A program made the translations under genes and the position numbers. Source: Verrucomicrobium sp. BvORR034 (GTDB taxonomy: Bacteria; Verrucomicrobiota; Verrucomicrobiia; Verrucomicrobiales; Verrucomicrobiaceae). Taken from it: a stretch of 62,915 nt of DNA. The notes under the pieces are model-generated. The model made no database searches. It saw only the letters and a list, made by a program, of their open reading frames with translations, and was not told where the DNA came from. Location: contig NZ_BATQ01000020.1 of assembly GCF_000739635.1 (NCBI RefSeq), forward strand, positions 1 to 62,915, in the 5' to 3' direction. Positions 41,417-50,425 of this stretch are shown one piece after another. The stretch's first letter is position 1; each line of letters starts with the position of its first letter.

Positions 41417-41721
41417 TCAGGCGGAGCGCATGTGCCGGCATCGATGCGTGATTTTGCCTGATGATATGCCGAAATGGTACTCGATCCGCGGACGATACGG
41501 GTCGTTGTAGATCCATATTTCCGTGGCAAGGCGGTCATCTATCGGGCCATTTTAGTCCTTCGGCGGTCTTCGTCCGAAACCTGCTCAACTATGTCTGGCT
41601 CGCCTAGGATGCCGCGCAGTTGTCTGAAGGTTGAGGCAGCTTCCGTGCATTTAACCGCCGCATTGACCTTCTGATACCAAGGGCCCAACGGACCTTCGAC
41701 CTGCTCGCTGAAGCCCTTCAT
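41417..41721 (-). pseudogene. Frameshifted small gene, possible immunity-type protein
   Basis: From the ATG at 41721 the frame encodes MKGFSEQVEGPLGPWYQKVN and stops early after DEDRRRTKMAR. In another frame, translation continues smoothly as NGPIDDRLATEIWIYNDPYR and IEYHFGISSG to a stop at 41417. One missing A in an A run near 41548 explains the break. Coding-like sequence also continues upstream of 41721 (WQLPPYRTEADQSDRH) to the previous gene's stop. The WIYNDPYRPRIEYHF strand pattern is seen in small immunity-like proteins, but this is weak inference. Confidence 0.5.
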
Positions 41722-41778
41722 ATGCCTGTCGGATTGATCTGCCTCTGTGCGGTACGGTGGGAGTTGCCAGTCGTGGGC

Positions 41779-42081
41779 CTAACTCATTTCGGTGATGATT
41801 GCGTCGATAGGGTGACCGTCACGGACGACGACATACCCACGACGCATGGAGAGGGTTGATCGATTAAAGACGAATGGCCATAGTCGATCGCGTGGACTGA
41901 GCCGCGCAATCGCGGGGCTGAGCTCGGGATGTTTGATCCGAATCCACCAACGTGGCACATGCAGATGCCAGTAGCGACACAGCGCTGGGGTGGATTGATA
42001 GGCCGCCTGAAGCAAGTCATCCGCAGAGCGCAGTGCAAAATAGGGCTCTTCCGGGAGGTTTTGATTGTTGAGGCAGGGCAT
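41779..42081 (-). CDS. Hypothetical protein
   Basis: This encodes 100 aa, from ATG to a stop that abuts the broken gene downstream in the same frame. It is rich in Trp, Arg and Pro (YWHLHVPRWWIRIKHPELSP). No family was recognised. It belongs to a minus-strand series of small genes with the DUF4375 pair. Confidence 0.5.
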   Translation of the reverse strand: MPCLNNQNLPEEPYFALRSADDLLQAAYQSTPALCRYWHLHVPRWWIRIKHPELSPAIARLSPRDRLWPFVFNRSTLSMRRGYVVVRDGHPIDAIITEMS

Positions 42082-42126
42082 GCAAATGGCGTCGAGTACG
42101 GTTGGTTACAGGTTCAATGCGGCGCC

Positions 42127-42663
42127 TCATCGCAGCCTTGTAAAGTACTGAGGATTGGCACGAAACCATGTGCACAGTGCCACTGCTAGCTTCTTTTGCT
42201 GTCCGCCGAGTTGATCGGTCTCCTGCCGGAGATCGTCTTTGCCCTGAAGCATTGCGAGCCTCTCCTGGTCATCGTCATCGTTGAAGGGGTGAGTGCCATA
42301 GTAGCTGTCCATCTGGCGGCGGCGTTCTGCGGTATCGACAGGGGGTGGGCTGATGCCGAAGACCTTTTGAGCCGCAGTGGAGAGCACGCTTGCTGCTTCG
42401 GGGCATCCAATCAGATGGAAGTCTGCAATCTGCTCGGAGGTAAATGCACCGCTGGAGTTCCAGAAATACTGAGGCAGTCCTCCGTTGTTCAGTTCGGCCG
42501 TGAACCAATAGAACCTCACTGCCATCTTGCGCCCTTCATTGAGGCCAGGATAGCTGGATTGCCGCCATTCGGGCCTGACATCTTTATCGGAGAGATAGTC
42601 AAACTGACGGAAACCTGCCGGCTCCGCATCGAACTTCCGCCAACTGGGGGCAAAAAGGCGCAT
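42127..42663 (-). CDS. DUF4375 (DMP19-like) protein, copy 1
   Basis: The ATG at 42663 gives 178 aa. The centre carries the DUF4375 signature FYWFTAELNNGGLPQYFWNS, followed by helices. It starts SWRKFDAEPAGFRQFDYLSD and ends CTWFRANPQYFTRLR. The family includes the DNA-mimic protein DMP19 of Neisseria; the role of this copy is unknown. A close paralog lies upstream on the same strand. Confidence 0.75.
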   Translation of the reverse strand: MRLFAPSWRKFDAEPAGFRQFDYLSDKDVRPEWRQSSYPGLNEGRKMAVRFYWFTAELNNGGLPQYFWNSSGAFTSEQIADFHLIGCPEAASVLSTAAQKVFGISPPPVDTAERRRQMDSYYGTHPFNDDDDQERLAMLQGKDDLRQETDQLGGQQKKLAVALCTWFRANPQYFTRLR

Positions 42664-42783
42664 GAGGTACTCTAGAGCGAGGTGAGATGCCTGGGCAAGA
42701 GGGTATCTCCATTCGCCAAATATCAAAACCTTTGTACCTTCGTGTGAGAATCCTCATCTCCCGCCAGCGATGCGTGCTCTGGC

Positions 42784-43356
42784 CTACTTTAGTCGTGTGA
42801 AGTATTGGGGGTTCGCGCGGAACCACGAGCAGAGCCCCATCGCCAGAGCTTTTTCCAGCTGCCGGAGCTCTTCTGTTTCTTCCTTTAGACCGTCCTTGCC
42901 GCTCAACAGGGCGAGCTGATCATGGTCATGGTCGTGATCATCATCATCGTGATCGTGGTCATGATCATCATCGTCGTCGGAATGAGGTATATACGAGGCG
43001 TCGATTTGGCGGCGGCGCTCGGTGATGTCCACAGCCGGAATGGCGGTGCCAAAGAGCTTGCGGGTGGCACTTGTCAGGATGTTTCCTGCGCTTGGGTGTC
43101 CGATTTCAAAGAAATCCTGGATCTGATCCGACGCGAATTTGCCGCTGGCCTTCCAGAAGTAATGTGGGAGTCCGCCGTTGTTCAGCTCGGAGGTAAACCA
43201 GTAGAATCGCACCGCCATCCTGCGGCCCTCGTTCAAGTTCGGATAGGTTGCTTTTCGCCATTCAGGCTCAATGTCCTTGGCGAAGATGTAACTCAGTCGG
43301 GGTAGGCCCTCCGGTTGCCGATCAAATTTTTGCCAACTCGGGGTGAAGAATCGCAT
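42784..43356 (-). CDS. DUF4375 (DMP19-like) protein, copy 2, with Asp/His tract
   Basis: This encodes 190 aa, clearly duplicated from copy 1: FYWFTSELNNGGLPHYFWKA and the C-terminus CSWFRANPQYFTRLK match almost residue for residue. It differs by an insertion at 127-146 made only of Asp and His (encoded by 42919-42978), where copy 1 has just four Asp. The tract arises from GATCAT-like codon repeats and may bind metal or simply be a slippage product. Confidence 0.78.
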   Translation of the reverse strand: MRFFTPSWQKFDRQPEGLPRLSYIFAKDIEPEWRKATYPNLNEGRRMAVRFYWFTSELNNGGLPHYFWKASGKFASDQIQDFFEIGHPSAGNILTSATRKLFGTAIPAVDITERRRQIDASYIPHSDDDDDHDHDHDDDDHDHDHDQLALLSGKDGLKEETEELRQLEKALAMGLCSWFRANPQYFTRLK

Positions 43357-43479
43357 TGGAATGTGTCAATGTCGCCACTTCCCAGCCGGGGAGCAAGTCC
43401 CAATCGTGACTGGGTCAAGAGGGATGAATCCTCAAAACCTGCGTGCCTTTGTGCCTTCGTGTGAGAATATTCCCGTCCC

Positions 43480-44859
43480 ATGTCGTCCCCTGGCTCCTAC
43501 ATTTCTGAACTAACCTCCCTTCTCGGCCCCTCCTGTGTCTCTGTTGAAGAGCCGGTGCTGGCGGTGCACAGCACGGACAAGTGGTTTGCCTCGGCCCGGC
43601 CGGACGTGGTGGTATTTGCCGAGAGCACAGAGCAGGTGAGCGCGCTGTTCAAGTTCGCCTCGGAGCGGCGCATCCCGGTGACGCCGCGTGGGGCGGGGGT
43701 GGGTTATGTAGGGGGCTGCGTGCCGTTGCAGGCGGGCATTGCGCTCTCTCTGGCGCGAATGAACCGCATATTGGAGATCAATGAAGCCGATGGCGTGGCC
43801 GTGGTGCAGCCAGGGGTGATCACGGGCGACCTCCAGAAGGCGGTGAAAGAGCGCGGATGGTTCTACCCACCCGACCCAGCGAGCCTCAAGGAATGCTCCC
43901 TGGGTGGCAACATCTCCACCAACGCCGGTGGACCGCGCTGCCTGAAGTACGGGGTGACGCGGCCCTATGTGCTGGGCTTGGAGGCGGTGATCCCTGACGG
44001 CACGATCTTGCGCGCCGGGGGTCGTTGCCACAAAAACAAAACCGGCTTCGATCTCGTGGGTCTCTTCACCGGCAGCGAGGGACTGCTGGGCGTGGTGACC
44101 GAGGCGACCCTGCGCCTCATTCCCCATCCGCCCTTGCGCGCGATGCTTTCCGTGGGATTTGCCACCTTTGCAGAAGCTGCCGCTGCCGTGCAGCGTATTC
44201 TCGGCAGTGGGCATTTGCCGTCCGCCCTGGAGATCACCGACAGCTTCACCCTCCGGGCCGCCCGCGACTATGTGGGTGACTCGGTGCCAGAAGGGGAGGC
44301 TCACCTGCTGGTCGAGGTGGATGGCCAGGAAAACACGGTCCCGCTTGAACTAAAGGTCATTGAGGACCTCTTGCGCAGTCTCGGGGCCGTCTCCATCAGC
44401 TCCGCGGTGGGCGATGCAGAGTGCGAAAAATTCTGGACCCTGCGCCGTGAGTTCTCCTACAGCCTGCGGGCCACGGGGCTGACCAAGCTCAATGAAGACA
44501 TCGTGGTGCCGCGTGGTCGCCTGGTCGAGTTGGTGAGCTTTGCCTCGCAGCTTCAGAAGGAGAGCGGATTCCCAGTTGCCTGCTTCGGCCACGCCGGGGA
44601 CGGCAACATTCACGTGAACGTCATGGTGCCAGACATGGAGGATCCTGAGCAGCGGGAGCGGGCAGAGGTGGCGTTGGACCGTCTCTTTCATCACGTGCTG
44701 GCATTGGGCGGGGCCATTACCGGTGAACACGGCATCGGTATCGCCAAAAAGCGCTGGTTCCCTGAGGCCATTGGAGCCGGGGCGCTGGAGGTGCACCGGC
44801 GCCTCAAGGCCGCACTTGATCCGCTTGGCATCTTGAATCCCGGCAAGTTCGTTCCATGA
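43480..44859 (+). CDS. glcD: FAD-linked glycolate/D-lactate oxidase subunit
   Basis: This encodes 459 aa. The PCMH-type FAD domain shows ARPDVVVFAESTEQVSALF, PVTPRGAGVGYVGGCVPLQ and CSLGGNISTNAGGPRCLKYG; the C-terminus has ACFGHAGDGNIHVNVMVPD and ITGEHGIGIAKKRW. These fit GlcD, which oxidises glycolate or D-lactate. The GlcE and GlcF partners are not adjacent, so D-lactate use is also possible, which would link it to ldhA. Confidence 0.9.
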   Translation: MSSPGSYISELTSLLGPSCVSVEEPVLAVHSTDKWFASARPDVVVFAESTEQVSALFKFASERRIPVTPRGAGVGYVGGCVPLQAGIALSLARMNRILEINEADGVAVVQPGVITGDLQKAVKERGWFYPPDPASLKECSLGGNISTNAGGPRCLKYGVTRPYVLGLEAVIPDGTILRAGGRCHKNKTGFDLVGLFTGSEGLLGVVTEATLRLIPHPPLRAMLSVGFATFAEAAAAVQRILGSGHLPSALEITDSFTLRAARDYVGDSVPEGEAHLLVEVDGQENTVPLELKVIEDLLRSLGAVSISSAVGDAECEKFWTLRREFSYSLRATGLTKLNEDIVVPRGRLVELVSFASQLQKESGFPVACFGHAGDGNIHVNVMVPDMEDPEQRERAEVALDRLFHHVLALGGAITGEHGIGIAKKRWFPEAIGAGALEVHRRLKAALDPLGILNPGKFVP

Positions 44860-44937
44860 TGGGGACGAACGGGGCGTGTGACCTTGGTCGCCCGGCCTAT
44901 TCCCCCCTCAGCTTTTATTGTCTCTCGCTACTGCCAA

Positions 44938-45873
44938 ATGGATTGCCCACAGGAAGATCTCGTTAGTGGACTGCTCAAGTCCTACCAGGAAGTCGGCGGC
45001 ATCAATCACCTCGATTGTGCCAACCTCCCCTCCAAGCGGGTGATTGCGTCTCTGTGTGAAGATCTCCTGCAACTGCTCTTTCCCGGCTTCTTCGCAGAGG
45101 AGGCGGTGTCTACCGGGGAACTGCCACTCATCACCAATGAACTGGTGCAGAGCATTCGCGACCGACTGGCGGACGAGATGGAGCACAGCTTCCGCCTCGC
45201 TGATCCCAGCCGTACGGACAATCGCACCCGTGCCCATGAGCTGGCCTGCCAGTTCTTCAAGAAATTCCCCGTCGTCCGTCGGCTCCTGCAGACGGATGTG
45301 GAGGCGGCCTACGATGGCGATCCTGCGGCGAAGAGCTACGATGAGATCATCCTCGCCTACCCAGGGCTGGAGGCGATCGCCATCCAGCGGCTCTCCCACA
45401 TCCTGTACCGGGCGGGTGTGCCTTTGATTCCCCGCATGATGACGGAGTGGGTGCACAGCCGCACGGGCATCGACATCCACCCGGGGGCGCAGATCGGTTC
45501 CCATTTCTTCATCGATCACGGCACGGGCGTCGTCATCGGGGAAACCTGTGTGATCGGCTCTCATGTGAAGCTGTATCACGGCGTCACCTTGGGAGCGCGC
45601 AGCTTCCAGAAGGATGAGGAAGGGCACATTGTGAAAGGCACCAAACGTCACCCAAACGTGGAAGACCACGTCACGGTGTACCCGAATGCCATCATCCTGG
45701 GAGGCGATACCACCCTGGGGGCGCGCAGCACCGTGGGGGCCAACGTCTTCCTGATGAAGAGCATCCCGCCAGACACTTTGCTGGTGATGGCAGATCAGGT
45801 GCAGCGTACCTATGACAAGACGGCCCGCCAGAAGCCCCTCTCGCCAGACGACCGGCCCGACATTGGCCTGTAA
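44938..45873 (+). CDS. cysE: Serine O-acetyltransferase (EpsC/CysE type)
   Basis: The ATG at 44938 gives 311 aa. A helical N-terminus of about 160 residues is followed by a left-handed beta-helix with GIDIHPGAQIG, FFIDHGTGVVIGE and KLYHGVTLGARSF, containing the catalytic His of the serine acetyltransferase site. It makes O-acetylserine from serine and acetyl-CoA, the first step of cysteine synthesis. The long N-terminus is the EpsC type. Upstream start codons in frame are less likely. Confidence 0.9.
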   Translation: MDCPQEDLVSGLLKSYQEVGGINHLDCANLPSKRVIASLCEDLLQLLFPGFFAEEAVSTGELPLITNELVQSIRDRLADEMEHSFRLADPSRTDNRTRAHELACQFFKKFPVVRRLLQTDVEAAYDGDPAAKSYDEIILAYPGLEAIAIQRLSHILYRAGVPLIPRMMTEWVHSRTGIDIHPGAQIGSHFFIDHGTGVVIGETCVIGSHVKLYHGVTLGARSFQKDEEGHIVKGTKRHPNVEDHVTVYPNAIILGGDTTLGARSTVGANVFLMKSIPPDTLLVMADQVQRTYDKTARQKPLSPDDRPDIGL

Positions 45874-45885
45874 CAAGGGTGTATC

Positions 45886-46647
45886 GTGTCACACCGCCGT
45901 CGCTTGCAATGGGCCAGATTGTGCTACCCTCTGCTTCAGATGATTCCCAAGGCGGCCCAGCGTCAGATGTGGTTTGAATTTTTGGAGAGGCTGGTCACGC
46001 CTGCCTCCACGGCAGCCGGGCAGGCTGAGGTGGAGTTGGAGCATCTCTGCGATCACGATCATCAGGGCGAGTTGGGCTCCGATGATATGGAGTCTGTGGC
46101 GGACGTATCTTCAGCCAACCGTTCCTTGCGCGGACGGGATGCCAAGCTGGAGACCGAATCCCGACGCTGGTTGTTGAGCCTGGGATTGACCGAAGGAGCT
46201 GGGAAGGTCCAGGTGGTCTGGAATGCCAAGCTGCGGAGCACGGCTGGCTATGCCCGCTGGCCTCAGTGGCTGGTGGAGCTGAATCCCCGGCTGGTGGAGT
46301 TTGATGGGCAGGTGGACCGGACCCTGAAACACGAGTTGGCGCACCTGATCGCCTATGCCCGGGCGGGACGGCGGCGGATTGAGCCTCATGGGCTGGAATG
46401 GCGTCAGGCCTGTGCGGACCTGGGCATACCTGATGAAAGTGCCCGCCACACCCTGCCTCTGCCGCGGACGAAGCAGCAGCGGAAGTTCGTTTACGCCTGC
46501 CCCGCCTGTCAGACGATTGTGGAGCGGGTGAAGCGTTTCCGCCGGCACACGGCGTGTCTGGCCTGTTGCCGCAAACACAACCGGGGCGCATTTGATCCGC
46601 GCTTCCAGTTTGTGCTGGTGCATCGGAAGGAACCGGGCGACGCCTGA
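45886..46647 (+). CDS. SprT-like zinc metalloprotease family protein
   Basis: The GTG at 45886 gives 253 aa with an AAGGG box; an ATG at 45940 would give 235 aa. The zinc protease motif His149-Glu150-Leu-Ala-His153 (TLKHELAHLIAYA) and a third ligand candidate His168 (EPHGLEWRQ) are followed by a zinc ribbon, CPAC (205-208) and CLAC (224-227). This is the SprT/Spartan layout. In eukaryotes it cleaves DNA-protein crosslinks; bacterial roles are poorly known. It has an acidic N-terminal extension. Confidence 0.87.
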   Translation: MSHRRRLQWARLCYPLLQMIPKAAQRQMWFEFLERLVTPASTAAGQAEVELEHLCDHDHQGELGSDDMESVADVSSANRSLRGRDAKLETESRRWLLSLGLTEGAGKVQVVWNAKLRSTAGYARWPQWLVELNPRLVEFDGQVDRTLKHELAHLIAYARAGRRRIEPHGLEWRQACADLGIPDESARHTLPLPRTKQQRKFVYACPACQTIVERVKRFRRHTACLACCRKHNRGAFDPRFQFVLVHRKEPGDA

Positions 46648-46670
46648 CCAGGCACGGGCTGACCCATGAA

Positions 46671-46706
46671 AAAAGCGGCGCACCTCCAATGAGATGCAGC
46701 CGCTTT
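46671..46706. terminator. Bidirectional intrinsic terminator between convergent genes
   Basis: AAAGCGGC pairs with GCCGCTTT, extended by GCA/TGC past a bulged A. On the minus strand it is followed by a run of T, which suits the 103-aa gene; on the plus strand it can end the SprT-like gene. Confidence 0.7.
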
Positions 46707-46734
46707 AGAAGGGGGGCAGAACGTCGCTTAGCGA

Positions 46735-47046
46735 TCAGTTTTCGTCGCCGAGAGGGTAAATGTCAGCACCTTCTGGCACTGCCCCGTTGCGGATGCTTTC
46801 CAGACGCTTGCGGCTGCCCCGGACGGAGGACGGCCGGTTGGCGAGGCGAGAGACGATTTCCGTCACGGTGGGAGCCACGAGGAGAGCGCCGGTGGCCAGA
46901 AGGGCCACGGAGGCGATATTCGAAGACTTGCGGGACATCCCACGACCGAAAAGCATGCCCAGAGCACAGCCCGCCGCTGCGGATGCAGTGGCAACAGCAT
47001 AGGTGTTCAGTTCGGAGTCGTTCCAGCGCTGAGATGCAGGGGTCAT
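46735..47046 (-). CDS. Small membrane protein of unknown function
   Basis: The ATG at 47046 gives 103 aa. Two hydrophobic, Ala/Gly-rich segments (YAVATASAAAGCALGMLFG and NIASVALLATGALLVAP) predict two spans, with a basic loop and an acidic C-terminus (PEGADIYPLGDEN). No family was recognised. It ends at the terminator at 46671. Confidence 0.6.
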   Translation of the reverse strand: MTPASQRWNDSELNTYAVATASAAAGCALGMLFGRGMSRKSSNIASVALLATGALLVAPTVTEIVSRLANRPSSVRGSRKRLESIRNGAVPEGADIYPLGDEN

Positions 47047-47177
47047 GACGAAAACTATACGCTGGCAACTGCCAAAACGAAAACAGAAATTCACGTTTGA
47101 GGTTGAGGGCGATGGTCCTAGGGTGCTCTCCCTCACATTTACCGGGCTTGGCCCGATGTCATCCCGCCCTTACCGCC

Positions 47178-48263
47178 ATGAGCACTGCTTCCAGTCCCGC
47201 CCGCACCTACGCCCTTGTTCTTGCCGGGGGAAGCGGCCAGCGGTTCTGGCCGGTCAGCCGGGATCGTTTGCCCAAGCAGCTCCTACGCTTGTTTGATGAG
47301 AAGACACTGCTGGAGCACACCATCAACCGCCTCGCTGGCGTGGTGCCCCGGGAGAACATCCTCATCCTGACCAATTGCCAGCAGGTGGAGGGCGTGCGGG
47401 AGGCCTTGCCTGATTTCCCGGCGGAGAACATCATCGCTGAGCCGGAAAAGCGCGACACCGCGCCGGCCATCGCTTTGGCGATCGCCTGGGTCGCGGCCCG
47501 GGATCCCCAGGCCACGATGATGGTGCTGCCCTCTGACCATCTCATTCAGGCCACGGACGAGTTTCAGCGGGCGTTGCGGACGGCTTGTGCAGCGGCGCAG
47601 AGCGGGGGAAATCTGGTGACGATCGGCATCAAGCCCACCTGGCCGTGCCCCAGCTACGGGTATGTGGAGCGGGGGACCCGGCTCGATGATCCTGCCGCAG
47701 GCGGTGTGCCGGTGTATGAGGTGGTGCGGTTCCGGGAAAAACCGAGCGCCAGTCTGGCAGAGCAATTTCTGGAGCAGGGGAACTTCACCTGGAACGCTGG
47801 CATGTTCTTCTGGACCGTGCCGACAGTGAGGGAGAATCTCACCCAACATTGTCCGGAACTGGCAGATTTCATTCATGCGCTGTCCACCGCGGAGGACTTT
47901 GACGCGACGATGAGGGAACGGTTTCCGAAACTGACCAAGCTCTCCATCGATTATGCGCTGATGGAGAAAGCGCCCTGTGTGTTGAACGTGGAGGCCACTT
48001 TCGACTGGGATGATGTGGGCAACTGGACCTCAGTAGGTGCCTACCTGGCCAAGGATCACGAGGGCAATCAACACAACTGCCTGCTCAACCAGATCGAATC
48101 CACCAACAACCTCGTCTTTTCCCAGACGCCCCAGCACATTGCGTTGCTCGGCGTGCACGATCTGATGGTCATCTCCACGCCAGATGCCCTGCTGGTGGCT
48201 CACCGCAGCCAGGCAGAGCGCATCAAGAAGCTGGTGGACGGGCTTCCTACGGATCTCCGCTAG
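47178..48263 (+). CDS. manC: Mannose-1-phosphate guanylyltransferase
   Basis: The ATG at 47178 gives 361 aa. The nucleotidyltransferase signature is LVLAGGSGQRFWPVSRDRLP with KQLL. EKRDTAPAIALA, PSDHLIQ and FREKPSASLAEQF are also present, with NVEATFDWDDVGNW near the end. This is the single-domain GMP type without a phosphomannose isomerase domain. It makes GDP-mannose for envelope sugars. It is 46 bp before ruvX. Confidence 0.92.
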   Translation: MSTASSPARTYALVLAGGSGQRFWPVSRDRLPKQLLRLFDEKTLLEHTINRLAGVVPRENILILTNCQQVEGVREALPDFPAENIIAEPEKRDTAPAIALAIAWVAARDPQATMMVLPSDHLIQATDEFQRALRTACAAAQSGGNLVTIGIKPTWPCPSYGYVERGTRLDDPAAGGVPVYEVVRFREKPSASLAEQFLEQGNFTWNAGMFFWTVPTVRENLTQHCPELADFIHALSTAEDFDATMRERFPKLTKLSIDYALMEKAPCVLNVEATFDWDDVGNWTSVGAYLAKDHEGNQHNCLLNQIESTNNLVFSQTPQHIALLGVHDLMVISTPDALLVAHRSQAERIKKLVDGLPTDLR

Positions 48264-48309
48264 GGCGGAGAGTTGCGTTCCACAGCGATTGAGGGCACCC
48301 TTTCCAGGC

Positions 48310-48765
48310 ATGCGCACGCTCGGCATTGATCATGGCACGGTCCGCATTGGGCTGGCACTCAGTGATGAACTGGGCCTGGCCGCCCACCCTCTGAAGACGC
48401 TGGACACGAGTCCCACCGTCGAGCAGGAGATTGCCGAAATCGTACGGCAGAAGCGGGTCACCACCGTGGTGCTGGGGCTGCCCCTGCGCATGGACGGCCA
48501 TCGTGGAGAGGCGGCCAGCCGGGTTGAGGCCTTCGCCGACCGGTTGAGCAAGGCGCTGCGGCATGAAGTGCCGGTAAAGTTCGTCGATGAGCGCCTCACC
48601 AGCGTGTCGGCGGAGCGCAGCCTGGGTCTGGAGGGCAAGCAGAAGACCAAGGAGCAGAAGAAGCTGGTCGATCAGGTGGCGGCCGTGGCCATCCTTCAGG
48701 ACTATCTGAACACTCAGGCGGGTGGGGACGCCTGGCTCCTGCCGGATGAGCCTGACTTCCGCTGA
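48310..48765 (+). CDS. ruvX: Putative pre-16S rRNA nuclease/Holliday junction resolvase (RuvX/YqgF)
   Basis: The ATG at 48310 gives 151 aa. RNase H-fold motifs are present: MRTLGIDHGTVRIGLALSDE with catalytic Asp7, VVLGLPLRMDG and VKFVDERLTSVSAE. The protein matures the 5' end of 16S rRNA in other bacteria. The gene is 41 bp before truA. Confidence 0.92.
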   Translation: MRTLGIDHGTVRIGLALSDELGLAAHPLKTLDTSPTVEQEIAEIVRQKRVTTVVLGLPLRMDGHRGEAASRVEAFADRLSKALRHEVPVKFVDERLTSVSAERSLGLEGKQKTKEQKKLVDQVAAVAILQDYLNTQAGGDAWLLPDEPDFR

Positions 48766-48806
48766 GCAGGGTTGGTTGTTTCCTAATCATATTTGTCCCG
48801 CGCCAC

Positions 48807-49583
48807 ATGTCGTTTCGCCGGCTCAAACTCACCATCGCCTATGATGGCCGCCCCTGGAGCGGCTGGCAGTCCCAGGCGAACAGCGTCACGGTGCAAGATC
48901 AGGTGGAAACTGCGCTCCGCGATCTCACCGGTGCCCAGGTGAACGTGCAAGGCTCCGGGCGGACCGATGCCGGCGTGCATGCCGTGGCCCAGGTGGCTCA
49001 TGCCGATGTGCCGGATGCGCTGAAGATGGGCCGGGATGCGTGGGTTCGCGCCCTTAACGTCCGCCTGCCCCAGAGCATCCGCATCATGGATTGCGAGGAG
49101 ACGGCAGGGGACTTCCACGCCCGGTTTGACGCCGTGGGAAAGATCTACTGCTACCGCCTGTGGCGTGGGGAGGTGATGTCCCCCTTTGAGCAGGGGCGGG
49201 CCTGGCACCTGTACGGGGCGCTGGATCTTGATCTGCTGCACCACGGGGCCGGGATTCTCACGGGCACTCATAATTTCGCGAGACTTTCCGCGAACCGCGG
49301 AGGCATGAGCGAGGATGAGCGGCGGGAGGATGCGGACGGGCTGACCCGCACGGTGCGCCGCATCGACATCATCCCGGAGGGCGGGGTGCTCCGCATTGAG
49401 TTCGAAGGAGACGGTTTCCTCTACAAAATGGTCCGTCTCATGACGGGCAGTCTGGTGCATGTGGCCCGCGGGCGTGGAAGCCTGCAGTGGCTGAGCGATC
49501 TGGTCGTGGATCCCTCCGGGCTCAAGAGCAACCAGTGCGCCCCGGCGGATGGCTTGTATCTGATGAAGGTGTTCTACGCCTGA
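48807..49583 (+). CDS. truA: tRNA pseudouridine(38-40) synthase
   Basis: This encodes 258 aa. The catalytic motif GSGRTDAGVHAVAQ carries Asp54; FHARFDAVGKIYCYRL and FLYKMVRLMTGSLVHVARG complete the TruA pattern. It isomerises uridines 38-40 in tRNA anticodon stems. Its end overlaps the convergent HAD gene by 10 bp. Confidence 0.94.
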   Translation: MSFRRLKLTIAYDGRPWSGWQSQANSVTVQDQVETALRDLTGAQVNVQGSGRTDAGVHAVAQVAHADVPDALKMGRDAWVRALNVRLPQSIRIMDCEETAGDFHARFDAVGKIYCYRLWRGEVMSPFEQGRAWHLYGALDLDLLHHGAGILTGTHNFARLSANRGGMSEDERREDADGLTRTVRRIDIIPEGGVLRIEFEGDGFLYKMVRLMTGSLVHVARGRGSLQWLSDLVVDPSGLKSNQCAPADGLYLMKVFYA

Positions 49584-50329
49584 GCCGGCGGGGGCGTGTT
49601 GTACAGGCCCAGCGCCTGGAGGGCGGAGCTCAGCACATCGCCAGTCTTGTTCTCGTAGGGCCGCTTGGGCCGCAGCACGGGCCAGCCCCGGCTCTGGCCG
49701 ATGGCCTCCAGCTCCGCATTGGGGTGCACGAGCACGCCGTGGCCGGCGAGCTCCAGCAGGGGCAGATCGGCAGCACTGTCGGAGTAGGCCCAGGAGTCCT
49801 GAAGCTCCTCCGGAGTCGCTGCCGCCACGGCGGGCACCGCCTTCTTCATGGCCGCGATCTTGGCCTCGCGCTTGTTGTTGCTGCCCAGCACAACGGGCAG
49901 TGCGGGCATGCGCTCGGCGGGTTGCACCTGGGTGGCGATGCAGTGGTCAAAGCCCAGCGCCTTGGCGATTTCATGGGCATACACGTCCGGACTGGCGGTG
50001 TTGAGGATGAGCACCCGTCCTTCTGCCCGATGCCGCGCTACCTCGGCCATCAGTTCCGGATAGGCCCAGGGGCGCACCACCTGCTGGGCAAAGACCCGCG
50101 CCTGCTCCGTGAGTGCCGCGCTGGAGAGTCCTTTCATATAGCCCATGAAGGCCCGCTTGGCTGTCACCGTGGGCAGTACCTTGGCCGCCCGGAGGAGCGC
50201 GATGGGCGCAAAGCGGAGCAGATAAGCTGTGCGGCCGCGATCCTGCTGAAGCATGTGATTGGCAAACAGCGCCTGGGTGTCAAAAGGCAGCAGCGTGTGA
50301 TCGAGGTCAAAGAAGGCGAAGCTGGGCAT
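49574..50329 (-). CDS. HAD-superfamily phosphatase (subfamily IB)
   Basis: This encodes 251 aa. The HAD motif I is FAFFDLDHTLLPFD (Asp8 and Asp10), motif II is LILNTASPDVY, motif III is Lys in SNNKREAKIAAM, and motif IV is YSDSAADLPLLE. A helical cap follows motif I, as in SerB-like IB phosphatases; the substrate is unknown. It is convergent with truA with a 10-bp overlap. Confidence 0.88.
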   Translation of the reverse strand: MPSFAFFDLDHTLLPFDTQALFANHMLQQDRGRTAYLLRFAPIALLRAAKVLPTVTAKRAFMGYMKGLSSAALTEQARVFAQQVVRPWAYPELMAEVARHRAEGRVLILNTASPDVYAHEIAKALGFDHCIATQVQPAERMPALPVVLGSNNKREAKIAAMKKAVPAVAAATPEELQDSWAYSDSAADLPLLELAGHGVLVHPNAELEAIGQSRGWPVLRPKRPYENKTGDVLSSALQALGLYNTPPPAQA

Positions 50330-50425
50330 CGCCGAAGGGTGGCGACGATGTGAAGGGAGTCAATGGGCGGGACTCAACAAGAGCGAAGGGATTGATTTCG
50401 GCGGCTGGGGGGCGTAACGTGTGTC

